This document shows, in pieces, positions 21,940 through 29,020 of a stretch of DNA of 29,594 nt. The translations under genes and the position numbers were made by a program. Source of the stretch: a virus. Each line of letters begins with the position of its first letter. The stretch's first letter is position 1. The stretch is from IMG/VR virus record IMGVR_UViG_3300007229_000047, positions 1 through 29,594 of that record; one strand, 5' to 3'. The notes beneath the pieces are model-generated. The model had not been told where the DNA came from and ran no database searches. It saw only the letters and a list, made by a program, of their open reading frames with translations.

Positions 21940-22936
21940 ACCTAAGAAAAGGAGCGGTGGTCAGTTCTACCAAGCGGTCGGCGTCTACCAAGGCATCCGC
22001 GTACGCCAGTCTCTTGGCACCGCTGACTACGCCTTGGCCCGTGAGGCTTGCGCTGAGTACGAACACAAAGTTCTTACAGGCCAAGTCAAGGTCGGTGCAA
22101 AATCGACGCTTGGTAATCAAACTAAGTTCAAAACCATCGCAACCCGCTACCTAAAGTCCCCAATGACAGGCACGTCCAAGTCAACGCGCGACTACGTGAT
22201 GATGCTTGCCGACCACTTTGGTGACTATCAGATCAAATCCATCGACCTCAACGACATCGAGGAGTACGTAGAAGAGCGCCACGTCAACCGTGGCAACTCG
22301 AACTCAACGATCCGTCGAGACCTAACCCAACTCCAAAGCATTCTAAACTACGCTCACGGCCTTGGGTTACGCGATGCGATCAAACTAAAGAAGCCAGCCG
22401 AAGGCGAACACAAGACGGACACCTTCAGCAAGGACGAGATCAACAGCATCTTCCCTCTGTTGCCGCCCGACATCCGCCGCATCTGTACGTTCCTCTTGAA
22501 CACAGGCGCGCGGCCCATCGAAGCGATGACATTGCAATACGATGCAGTCGATTGGTCAAACAACACTTGCGTCCTTGGTTGCTACAAAGGAAGGGGCGGC
22601 ATCTTACGAACGCGCAGAATGCCGCTCAACGAATTGGCTTTGGATACTATCCCCAAGTCACAACCACCACCTTCGACGCATGTGTTTCTAAATCAGGGAC
22701 GCCCGTTCGAAAGTAACAAGCAAGTCGGCTATCATTGGCGTAAGGTAACTGACAAACTGGGCATAAATAAAAGCCCATACACATTGCGCCATACATTCGC
22801 TACGCGCCTCGCGCGTAACGGGACACCACCGAAAGTAATCGCTGATCTGCTGGGTCACTCCGACCTAAAGATGGTGATGCGCTACATGAATACTACCTAC
22901 GAAGACCACAAGTCAGCAGTCATGTCTCTCCAATAG
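21926..22936 (+). CDS. int: Tyrosine-type integrase
   Basis: I start at ATG 21926, preceded by a G-rich ribosome site; the longer frame to 21878 lies inside the LuxR-type gene. The 336-aa protein has an arm-binding N terminus, a SAM-like core-binding domain (about 65-150) and a catalytic domain. R196 (GARPIEAM), R288 (TLRHTFATRL), H311 (LLGHSD) and nucleophile Y320 (VMRYMN) are present. The usual first His of the HxxR motif is Tyr285, a change seen in some phage integrases. It should recombine attP with a bacterial attB. The candidate attP with a tRNA-Ser fragment lies 99 nt downstream. This marks the phage as temperate. Confidence 0.93.
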   Translation: MALFKPKKRSGGQFYQAVGVYQGIRVRQSLGTADYALAREACAEYEHKVLTGQVKVGAKSTLGNQTKFKTIATRYLKSPMTGTSKSTRDYVMMLADHFGDYQIKSIDLNDIEEYVEERHVNRGNSNSTIRRDLTQLQSILNYAHGLGLRDAIKLKKPAEGEHKTDTFSKDEINSIFPLLPPDIRRICTFLLNTGARPIEAMTLQYDAVDWSNNTCVLGCYKGRGGILRTRRMPLNELALDTIPKSQPPPSTHVFLNQGRPFESNKQVGYHWRKVTDKLGINKSPYTLRHTFATRLARNGTPPKVIADLLGHSDLKMVMRYMNTTYEDHKSAVMSLQ

Positions 22937-23034
22937 CGTGCCTGCCACACAACTAAATAACACGACGAAAGTTAGTTAAGATAAAATGAAAAAAAGCATT
23001 GCCAACCATTCGGTTCTAAACTACTCCGACCAGC

Positions 23035-23076
23035 GGAGACGTGGCCGAGTGGACGAAGGCGCTCCCCTGCTAAGGG
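23035..23076 (+). other. attP: Candidate attP core: 5' half of a tRNA-Ser(GCU) gene
   Basis: These 42 bases form the 5' half of tRNA-Ser: acceptor strand GGAGACG, a D arm (GCC...GGC), then the anticodon stem-loop CTCCC-CTGCTAA-GGG with anticodon GCT. The match stops inside the 3' side of the anticodon stem, and no variable arm, T arm or acceptor 3' strand follows. A partial tRNA next to an integrase gene is the expected attP signature; tyrosine integrases often cross over in the anticodon loop. Possible arm sites flank it: AAAGTTAG at 22968-22975 and, in inverse orientation, CTAACCTTT (23085-23093) and CTAACTTTT (23095-23103). The DNA on both sides is phage-like, so this looks like attP in an unintegrated genome. 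Confidence 0.7.
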
Positions 23077-23093
23077 TCTCATACCTAACCTTT

Positions 23094-23109
23094 CCTAACT
23101 TTTGTTGTG
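23094..23109. promoter_or_regulatory. Operator-like site 4 upstream of the 23194 gene
   Basis: Plus-strand CCTAACTTTTGTTGTG keeps one perfect half-site of the shared operator family and a partial second half. It lies 85 nt before the next gene, followed by TATTCT (23111-23116), which could be a -10. It also overlaps the right-hand candidate integrase arm site. Confidence 0.4.
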
Positions 23110-23193
23110 TTATTCTTACCCCATTTGCATGCGCACTTGAGGAATTTAACGTCGTAAATCGACAGGTTTACACAGGAATAGGCACATAAAAAT

Positions 23194-23847
23194 ATGTCTT
23201 CTGAATTTAAAAAAGCATTAATAGAAATTGAGAGTGTGACATTACAAGGCAGCGCTTTCGCATCATCATCTGAAGGTAACGTGTTCGTTCCCGCTCGCAT
23301 GATCGAAGTCTCTGATGTACGAGAGGGCGATATAATATTCGCAACTCTGCGAAAAAATTATCCAGACAAACAGGACATCGCGCCGTGGCTTTGCGCGCGT
23401 CTCCACACCGACCATCCCGAAACAATATTACTCGATGATCCAGATGAGGAAGCTCCTCAATCACCCCCACCACACGTCGCTTCTAATGTTGTGCCACTTG
23501 TGCGGGGCACAGAACTAATCGACGCAGCGCGCGATCAAATGTTCTTAATATTGCTTGGCCTCACACAACCCGAACTAAACGACCTCGTTCTCGACGTGGT
23601 ACATCACGAAGCCTGCACAACCGAAGACATTCTCTTTTCAATCTTGTCAGTCAACTCAACTCGCAAAGAGGAGTTTAGTAAAGTCGAACGGTCTGCGCAC
23701 GATCTAATTCAGAGGACCATTGAAACCTTGTACGACAGTGGAAAAATCCTAAAGGCAACATACACTTCCGTGACTGAAGGAAGCGTAAGCACAGACCTTG
23801 TAACCTACTCGACTACACAACGTGCAGACGATGAAACTTTTTTCTAA
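23194..23847 (+). CDS. Unknown 217-aa protein beside attP (possible regulator)
   Basis: The N-terminal 80 residues look beta-rich and OB- or SH3-like (GNVFVPARMIEVSDVREGDIIFATLRKNY, then APWLCARL). A Pro-rich linker with DDPDEEAPQSPPPH follows, then a helical C-terminal half with winged-helix-like spacing (TTEDILFSILS..., HDLIQRTIETLYDSGKILKATYTSV). That tail resembles a domain that reads DNA, but I recognise no family. The gene stands alone between attP and a strong terminator, with an operator-like site in front. Genes in that position often control lysogeny or are expressed from the prophage, so a repressor or superinfection role is possible; this is inference. Confidence 0.65.
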   Translation: MSSEFKKALIEIESVTLQGSAFASSSEGNVFVPARMIEVSDVREGDIIFATLRKNYPDKQDIAPWLCARLHTDHPETILLDDPDEEAPQSPPPHVASNVVPLVRGTELIDAARDQMFLILLGLTQPELNDLVLDVVHHEACTTEDILFSILSVNSTRKEEFSKVERSAHDLIQRTIETLYDSGKILKATYTSVTEGSVSTDLVTYSTTQRADDETFF

Positions 23848-23863
23848 ACGATAGATTAAATAT

Positions 23864-23902
23864 GTTGAGCGAAAACCAACTTCCGTTTTCGCTCAACTTT
23901 TT
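23864..23902 (+). terminator. Strong intrinsic terminator
   Basis: GTTGAGCGAAAAC (23864-23876) and GTTTTCGCTCAAC (23885-23897) form a perfect 13-bp stem with an 8-nt loop, followed by TTTTT at 23898-23902. It ends the 23194 gene. The convergent minus-strand operon also ends here, and the stem may stop it weakly, though no good T-run lies on that side. Confidence 0.9.
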
Positions 23903-24182
23903 ATTTGTCTGTCAGCATTTCGAAGGCGCGCTTCACTCTACTCAGTGGCGTACTCGCCCCTTCCATCTTCTCTTTGACGCGATCAATCAGCTTAGATTTC
24001 CACTCATCATTCTTCATCGACATCACTAGACCGAGCACGAGCATGTCTCTCTCAGTCATATCGTTCGACAAGCCACACCTCACATAACCATCTGCGTCAA
24101 CGGACAAAGCGGGTGCCTTGTCCGTCACGTACAATCTCTTACGTACGTATTTGATCTGTGCTTGAGTATCAGCGCTCATCAT
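23901..24182 (-). CDS. Hypothetical protein, last gene of the AAA+/VWA operon
   Basis: The 93-aa protein is basic and mainly helical: a DGYVRCGLSNDMTERDMLVLGLVMSM middle, then a charged helix WKSKLIDRVKEKMEG. It starts on an ATG that overlaps the stop of the zinc-ribbon gene (ATGA). There is no signal or membrane segment and I recognise no family. Confidence 0.65.
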   Translation of the reverse strand: MMSADTQAQIKYVRKRLYVTDKAPALSVDADGYVRCGLSNDMTERDMLVLGLVMSMKNDEWKSKLIDRVKEKMEGASTPLSRVKRAFEMLTDK

Positions 24183-24367
24183 TCGCCCTCTTCAAAGATT
24201 GAATTTGCTAAGTCGATGGGCAACTCCACGGTCACTGACCTAAAGTTACACACCACACATTTTCGTTTGCGCTTAATAGTTTGGAAGCCGTACCCAATGT
24301 GCGGTCGGCTATCCCAAGTTGCCAATTTGTGCAGGCAATCGGGACAGTGAGATATGCTCTCGCCCAT
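24179..24367 (-). CDS. Zinc-ribbon protein resembling the NrdR N-terminal domain
   Basis: I start at ATG 24367, sharing a base with the previous stop (TGATG); the longer frame to 24523 lies within that gene. The 62-aa protein has CPDC (C8, C11) and CVVC (C37, C40), with WDSRP after the first pair and IKRKRKC...NFRSVTVE around the second. That order (CPxC, DSR, RxRRxC, CxxRxxTxE) matches the zinc ribbon of NrdR-type repressors, without the ATP-cone. It may bind DNA or RNA or act as a transcription cofactor. The similarity is local and may reflect only the zinc-ribbon fold. Confidence 0.7.
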   Translation of the reverse strand: MGESISHCPDCLHKLATWDSRPHIGYGFQTIKRKRKCVVCNFRSVTVELPIDLANSIFEEGE

Positions 24368-24819
24368 CAGACCTCCACCAGTTGTACAACTTCTGGTACA
24401 TAATCCTTTGCCAGTCGGACGTACTGCGTCGGCAGGCCCATTCCCTTGCGTGGCAGCGCAGCCAGGTATCCTTCCGAAGCCATCTGTGAAAGGTACGAAG
24501 CGGCGGCTTCTCTCGTGATCCATCCTGTTTTATTCGCGCCCGTTGCTAACTCTTCCATCACCGTGCGTATCGTTACAAGTTCCCCGTCGCGTATGACTGC
24601 AAGGATTTCCTGCCAAGCCTCGATCCTTCTCAACTTCGTACCCATCCTCTCGTAGTCTGCCTTCAACCGCGCCGCGTGACGGCTGGCAGCAGTCGGCTCG
24701 TCGCATGGCATTCTCGGACGCAAACCTTTCTTCACCATCTCCCGTTCAAACTTCATCATACGTTTAGCTAGACGCTCTTCTCCATCTGCGTGGCTGTCGC
24801 CAATCATAATATTAACCAT
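24367..24819 (-). CDS. Putative winged-helix protein
   Basis: This 150-aa protein has a basic helical N-terminal half (ERLAKRMMKFEREMVKKGLRPRMPCDEP..., then SRHAARLKADYERM). Its second half looks like a winged helix: LRRIEAWQEILAVIRDGELVTIRTVMEELA, then WITREAAASYLSQMASEGYLAALP. It overlaps the small upstream gene by 8 nt. An inner ATG at 24807 (MIGDSH...) is an alternative start. The gene contains a 12-bp palindrome, AGTTGTACAACT, at 24380-24391 near its end. DNA binding is inferred from the fold pattern. Confidence 0.65.
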   Translation of the reverse strand: MVNIMIGDSHADGEERLAKRMMKFEREMVKKGLRPRMPCDEPTAASRHAARLKADYERMGTKLRRIEAWQEILAVIRDGELVTIRTVMEELATGANKTGWITREAAASYLSQMASEGYLAALPRKGMGLPTQYVRLAKDYVPEVVQLVEV

Positions 24820-24988
24820 CGATCTTACCCCGCATGTTTACCTTCACGATGTCTACAATCGAAAGAAGCTCATCCATCGTGTGCTTTCTTGGGTTGCCCG
24901 TAGCCTTAAACTCCATCTTCAAATTCTCCAGCTTGTACTCGATGCGCTTCAACGCATTCATTGTCTGCTCGTGTTGCTCAATATTCAT
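24812..24988 (-). CDS. Small helical protein (58 aa)
   Basis: Start at ATG 24988 with AAGGA about 9 nt upstream, overlapping the SleB-like gene's stop by 4 nt (ATGA); its own stop overlaps the next gene's start by 8 nt. The product (MNIEQHEQTMNALKRIEYKL..., MDELLSIVDIVKVNMRGKIDG) is charged and helical, with a coiled-coil-like first half. Couplings at both ends make it a likely real gene despite its size. Function unknown. Confidence 0.65.
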   Translation of the reverse strand: MNIEQHEQTMNALKRIEYKLENLKMEFKATGNPRKHTMDELLSIVDIVKVNMRGKIDG

Positions 24989-25377
24989 CCGTTAGTTTCC
25001 TTATAAAAAATGTGTTGTCCGTATTGTGCAGTCTTCGTAAACGCCTTGGCCCAGTACGGGCTGGCGTAGATGGAGTGGTAAAACAGGACACCCTCTCCAA
25101 CTTTTCTGGGTGTCCCCTCTTCCATCGCAAGTCGCGCAACATTGGCTGCGATTGCCCATGCCACTGGATCGCGCGGCGTGTCGCTCTTGCCATCGTGCGT
25201 CCAAGAGAATTGCTTGTGCTGCCAGACAACATCGCACACGTTGTCTGGATACTTCTCGCTTGCGACCCTGTTCAAAGTCACTTGCGCCACAGCCATCTGA
25301 CCATCGAAGCTCTCTGATCTGGCCTCGAAGTAGACGTTAATAGCGAGGCAAAGTGCCGCTTGTGTAATTAGAACCAC
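24985..25377 (-). CDS. SleB-type cell-wall hydrolase (Hydrolase_2)
   Basis: I start at GTG 25377, which has AAAGGA 8 nt upstream; the longer frame to 25449 overlaps the previous gene more deeply. The 130-aa protein follows the SleB/CwlJ family: CLAINVYFEARSES (E18-A-R-S-E22), VAQVTLNRV, VCDVVWQHKQFSW, a central helix, GEGVLFYHSIYASPYW, and YGQHIFYK. These enzymes cut peptidoglycan as lytic transglycosylases. There is no signal peptide. It is separate from the main lysis cassette and encoded on the other strand within the AAA+/VWA operon, so it may act in lysis, in entry, or on the cell wall at a time set by that operon. Confidence 0.88.
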   Translation of the reverse strand: MVLITQAALCLAINVYFEARSESFDGQMAVAQVTLNRVASEKYPDNVCDVVWQHKQFSWTHDGKSDTPRDPVAWAIAANVARLAMEEGTPRKVGEGVLFYHSIYASPYWAKAFTKTAQYGQHIFYKETNG

Positions 25378-25600
25378 GTACGTATTCCTTTCTAAGATGC
25401 GGAAGTTTTTCATCGACCAGGCGCATGATGCGCTTGATCTTTTCTTCATCGGCGTGGCGTACGCGCTTTGATCGGATGACGTACGCTACGTGCCACCACC
25501 AACCGTGCGGTCTCCATCCATCACAAAACGCATACCAACTGCGCTTCATCGTGGGCGAAGACCTATAGTCGAATGAGGTGGGCATTTTCAGTTCACGCAT
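25337..25600 (-). CDS. Hypothetical protein
   Basis: The 87-aa protein is basic and aromatic-rich near its start (SWYAFCDGWRPHGWWWHVAYVIRSKRVRH) with a helical, charged second half (DEEKIKRIMRLVDEKLPHLRKEY). It overlaps the CobT-like gene by 8 nt at its start and the SleB-like gene by 41 nt at its end. MPTSFDY at 25585 is an alternative start. I see no known family; the Trp-rich patch could contact membrane or protein partners. Confidence 0.6.
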   Translation of the reverse strand: MRELKMPTSFDYRSSPTMKRSWYAFCDGWRPHGWWWHVAYVIRSKRVRHADEEKIKRIMRLVDEKLPHLRKEYVRGSNYTSGTLPRY

Positions 25601-27440
25601 GAGCGTGACCCTGACTAATCAGCAGCTTTTCTAGGCTGCCGAGTAATGTTTCTCCAAGTTTATTGAAGTCCGTGAGCACAGATTTGCTAAACATTTTGCT
25701 CACATCAATACCGATACCGATGCCGATGACCTCGATACCTATGGCCTCCATTTCCTTGACCAGCGTGCTACACATATCCACCTCACGGTGTCTGCCGTTC
25801 GGTTCGCCATCCGTCAGCATGAGCAAAATCTTACGCGGCTCATGCCAACTCGACATCATATTCGCATACGTCATCAGCGCTGCGTAGCTTGGCGTATCGC
25901 CCCCGACGGGTTGGAAGTTCAGCGTCGTCTGTAGCTTTAGATAGTTCTCGTGAGAATGTTTGTGTGTCACGATCCAAGGAAGATCACCCATCACATCTCG
26001 ACCGCCGTAAAGGCTTAGGCCACCCCATTCGGTCACATCGTACTTGACACCAGCACGACCGAGCGCATCATTCACAACGTGTACAGCCGACATTGTGTTG
26101 ATTGAGCTCATGCTGGTCGAACCATCGACCGCAAGCATCAGCCGCGTCTCCGATGTTCGAACGTCTTCCGTACGTGCAAAGATGTTCTGATTACCCGCAA
26201 CCAATTGCGACAACCTACGGCGATCAATACGCCCCGAACTGTACCCGCCCTCGTTGCGCTTACTCTCTTGGCTCATCAACAACCGCGCGAGCCTCGCACC
26301 GTACGCGCTGACATCCTTTCCGATTAGTGCCCGAGCACCCAAATTTTCTTGGGCCAGTAAGTCCTTGTGTTTGTCTGCGTTTCGCCATTGTCCAACAACT
26401 ATATCCTTCACACGGGCCTTTACGTTTGCAATCTGAACCTTTTGTCCCAGCGATTTCCACAGGTCTAGGTGCGTATCGTGTACCGCACTAAACTGCGTGC
26501 AAACCCTGCGCGTATTAGGCTTAGGGCCGTACTTACCAAACACGTCTTGCATGTTATCGGCTTTGCGATCCTCGGCATCTTCCATGCTGAAGCCCTTTGG
26601 CTTCGGCTTGTCAGCATCAGGCTTGTCAGCATCAGGCTTGCCATCACCATCACCCTCGCCGTCAACTTCCTCGCCTTCATCTTGGTCTGGCTTATCCTGC
26701 CCCTTGCCCTTGCCCTCGCCATCACCATCCTCGCCCTCTGGGTTTGGCTTTGGATGGGTTGGCTTTGGCTGTGGTTCATCTTCCTCACCAAGCTCTTTGC
26801 CCAGCGCCTTGACCCGCTTGCTTATCTTCTTCGCAAGCTCGTAGCTTTCACCAGTATCCTCTGTCGCGTACATCTCCTTCGCAAACTTTCGAGCCTCTTT
26901 GGCTAGATCGTCAGGCATGTCCTCGATGTACTGATCGAGCGCATCGCTTTCGTACCCTGCATTGTGCCGTGCCTGTTGCAGCGCAGCGTACGGTATCTCA
27001 GTCCACCACGTTTCGCGCCGTGCGGCGTTCTCTTCTGGGTTGTCCTCCCAGTGCTGGTTCTCGTTGCCCAACACGCTATCAACAGTCGCTTGCAAGCTAC
27101 GCTTGGCACCTGAGTATTTCTCACATGCCTTGCGCTCCACCAGAACATCCTCGCAAGCGTTCCATATTCCATGCAGATGCTTGGGTGGCTTTTTCGCCTT
27201 TGCCAAACCGAAGTCGGTATCCGTTACATGCCCGACCTCATGGATGTGATAGCCTCTAGCTATCGCCTGATCCTTGGGTGTCATGGTTGCTGCCATGTCC
27301 ATTTCGGGAAGGTTGATTGTCTTGCCGTCGGTATGGGCACCTTGACCTATGAACGTGGTGCGTATGCCTTTCGTACCCATGATCTCCGACAACTTATCGA
27401 ACTCCGTTTTGAGTGCGGCCACTGAATTTTGGTTAAACAT
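25593..27440 (-). CDS. CobT-like protein: HExxH metallopeptidase-like domain plus VWA domain
   Basis: The 615-aa protein starts at ATG 27440 with AGGA 9 nt upstream. The N-terminal part has HIHEVGH (H67, E68, H71) and, 26 residues on, NACEDVLVER with E97 as a likely third ligand; this is a zincin-like site. Residues 219-282 are an acidic Lys/Asp/Pro/Gly linker, partly from a 15-bp tandem repeat (26605-26640). The C terminus is a von Willebrand A domain with a full MIDAS: D439-G-S441-T-S443, T516 and D544. Database tools tend to call this family CobT after the cobaltochelatase subunit, but CobN is absent and the peptidase-like site argues for a MoxR-VWA complex acting on proteins. It follows the CobS-like gene by 23 nt. 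Confidence 0.85.
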   Translation of the reverse strand: MFNQNSVAALKTEFDKLSEIMGTKGIRTTFIGQGAHTDGKTINLPEMDMAATMTPKDQAIARGYHIHEVGHVTDTDFGLAKAKKPPKHLHGIWNACEDVLVERKACEKYSGAKRSLQATVDSVLGNENQHWEDNPEENAARRETWWTEIPYAALQQARHNAGYESDALDQYIEDMPDDLAKEARKFAKEMYATEDTGESYELAKKISKRVKALGKELGEEDEPQPKPTHPKPNPEGEDGDGEGKGKGQDKPDQDEGEEVDGEGDGDGKPDADKPDADKPKPKGFSMEDAEDRKADNMQDVFGKYGPKPNTRRVCTQFSAVHDTHLDLWKSLGQKVQIANVKARVKDIVVGQWRNADKHKDLLAQENLGARALIGKDVSAYGARLARLLMSQESKRNEGGYSSGRIDRRRLSQLVAGNQNIFARTEDVRTSETRLMLAVDGSTSMSSINTMSAVHVVNDALGRAGVKYDVTEWGGLSLYGGRDVMGDLPWIVTHKHSHENYLKLQTTLNFQPVGGDTPSYAALMTYANMMSSWHEPRKILLMLTDGEPNGRHREVDMCSTLVKEMEAIGIEVIGIGIGIDVSKMFSKSVLTDFNKLGETLLGSLEKLLISQGHAHA

Positions 27441-27463
27441 TTGTGTGATCCTTGATTGATTGA

Positions 27464-28993
27464 TTAGTTGCTGATGCGATCCATGATGCCTGTCACAGCA
27501 ATGCTGTCGCCTTCATCAATGGTATTCATCACGTTCATTTCGAGCGCTCGCTTCACCGCCACCGTGGTGCCCAAGCGTCCCTCGAAGTCGGCAACGTACT
27601 TGCCTATCGTGATCGTGTTGCGTGGTGAGATCGGCGTTGCTATCGTGCCATCCGCAAACGCTTCGCGGTACGTCTCCAAGAAACTACAGATCAGTTGCTC
27701 GGCTTGCTTCGACAGGGCGGGTGCAAACTTCTTGACCAGCATCATCTCGTCATCCACGTTCAAGTAGTCTACCTTGATGAACACGGGGAACCTGTTGATC
27801 GACGCTCTCGATTGTACCTTCACCGCACTTGCGTACAGTCCAGAACTATCTCCCGTACCCACCGTGTTGGCTGTCGCCATGATGTGAAAGTCAGGGTGCG
27901 GGTGAACCATGCGACCGCCATCTTCCATAAGACGCAGCGCACCACCTTCCAGCACGGGTTGCATCACATAGCTGATATCAGCACGTATCGCATCGTACTC
28001 GTCGAGCAACATAACGACGGGCAGTTGCATCGCCTTGGGCAAGAAGCCATCCACGAACTTGGTGATCTGGTTGCCATCATCGTCGGTGGTCACGCTCATG
28101 GCACCTACGAAGTCAGGCCGCTCGATGGCGCTGTCCATGTTGGCACGCATCATCATGCGTCCGGTGTGCGCACACACCTGAGCAATGAACGTCGTCTTTC
28201 CCGTACCCGTGTGACCAGTCAACCAAGCATTGTTCTTGGTCTCTATGGCCCACAACGCATCCGCTAGGTTGCTTCTGTTGAAGATGTAATTGTGATCCTT
28301 GGCAGGCACCAACGGGTTGTCGTACTCCCAATCGTACACGGTGATCTCCATGTCCAAGAGGCGGTCTTGGATACCGAACACTACCTGTGCATTGACCCTG
28401 CGCGGCGTACCTTCTGGGATGTCACCGCTTGCGGGTACAATAGCCGCCACCGCAACGGGCGCTGGCTTGTTCCGCAAGGCCACCACCTCATTGAGCAGCC
28501 CTTGCAGATCGTTCATCTCGCCATTGGTAGCAACACGCAGCAACACGTTCGCCGCTGTCGCAATGTCATCTGCCACATCGTACGTAGGCGACGTAGGCGA
28601 CGTGCCGAGATCGTCAGGGATGTAATCGGAGATGCTTGCACTGTTGAGGTCTAATTCATTGCTCCAAGGCCACATCTCGCACATGCTTCCGTCAGTGGGG
28701 ACGCACTTGAAGGCATCAAGGATACTATGAAGGCCTTCGTCGCACATCAGCTCCTCCAGAAGATAACCCAACGCCTTGGCGCTCATGCGGTCGAAAATCT
28801 GTGACACACTAACGCTGCGCATCTTCTTGCTTGCTATGTGGGTGCTGTTCACGAGAGCAGAACCATTTGCTTCGGTGGCAATCGCGGTGAGGTCTATGCC
28901 CTTGAATTCTGCGGCTGAGTAGATCGCTCCGCGCAGAATTGTCTGAGCCTTGCGTGCATCGTGGGTATCTATAATGTTTTGAACAGTTGTCAT
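27464..28993 (-). CDS. CobS-like AAA+ ATPase (MoxR class)
   Basis: The 509-aa protein has an N-terminal region of about 225 residues without known motifs, then a MoxR/CobS-type AAA+ core: Walker A GHTGTGKT (260-267), Walker B VVMLLDEYD (D331, E332), sensor-1 ATANT (N376), and the CobS-like VGTGDSSGLY after it. The sequence around Walker A and DEYDA is close to CobS of cobaltochelatases. Such ATPases form hexamers that remodel or chelate-load a target through a VWA partner, here the next gene. It heads the operon, behind the operator-controlled promoter at 29021-29051. Phage CobS homologues are known in marine phages; the substrate is unknown. Confidence 0.88.
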   Translation of the reverse strand: MTTVQNIIDTHDARKAQTILRGAIYSAAEFKGIDLTAIATEANGSALVNSTHIASKKMRSVSVSQIFDRMSAKALGYLLEELMCDEGLHSILDAFKCVPTDGSMCEMWPWSNELDLNSASISDYIPDDLGTSPTSPTYDVADDIATAANVLLRVATNGEMNDLQGLLNEVVALRNKPAPVAVAAIVPASGDIPEGTPRRVNAQVVFGIQDRLLDMEITVYDWEYDNPLVPAKDHNYIFNRSNLADALWAIETKNNAWLTGHTGTGKTTFIAQVCAHTGRMMMRANMDSAIERPDFVGAMSVTTDDDGNQITKFVDGFLPKAMQLPVVMLLDEYDAIRADISYVMQPVLEGGALRLMEDGGRMVHPHPDFHIMATANTVGTGDSSGLYASAVKVQSRASINRFPVFIKVDYLNVDDEMMLVKKFAPALSKQAEQLICSFLETYREAFADGTIATPISPRNTITIGKYVADFEGRLGTTVAVKRALEMNVMNTIDEGDSIAVTGIMDRISN

Positions 28994-29020
28994 GTGATGT
29001 TCTTTCTTGATTATGGTTGT

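Noticed and set aside
23035-23120. A complete phage-encoded tRNA-Ser.
   Set aside because: No variable arm, T arm or 3' acceptor strand follows the anticodon stem; only the 5' half is present.
26469-26906. Plus-strand frames opposite the CobT-like linker, with apparent membrane segments.
   Set aside because: They arise from reading the acidic linker repeat backwards; the hydrophobic look is a by-product of that composition.
25593-28993. A functional cobaltochelatase for vitamin B12 synthesis.
   Set aside because: The large subunit CobN and other cob genes are absent from the window, and the CobT-like protein has a peptidase-like site instead of a plain CobT N terminus.
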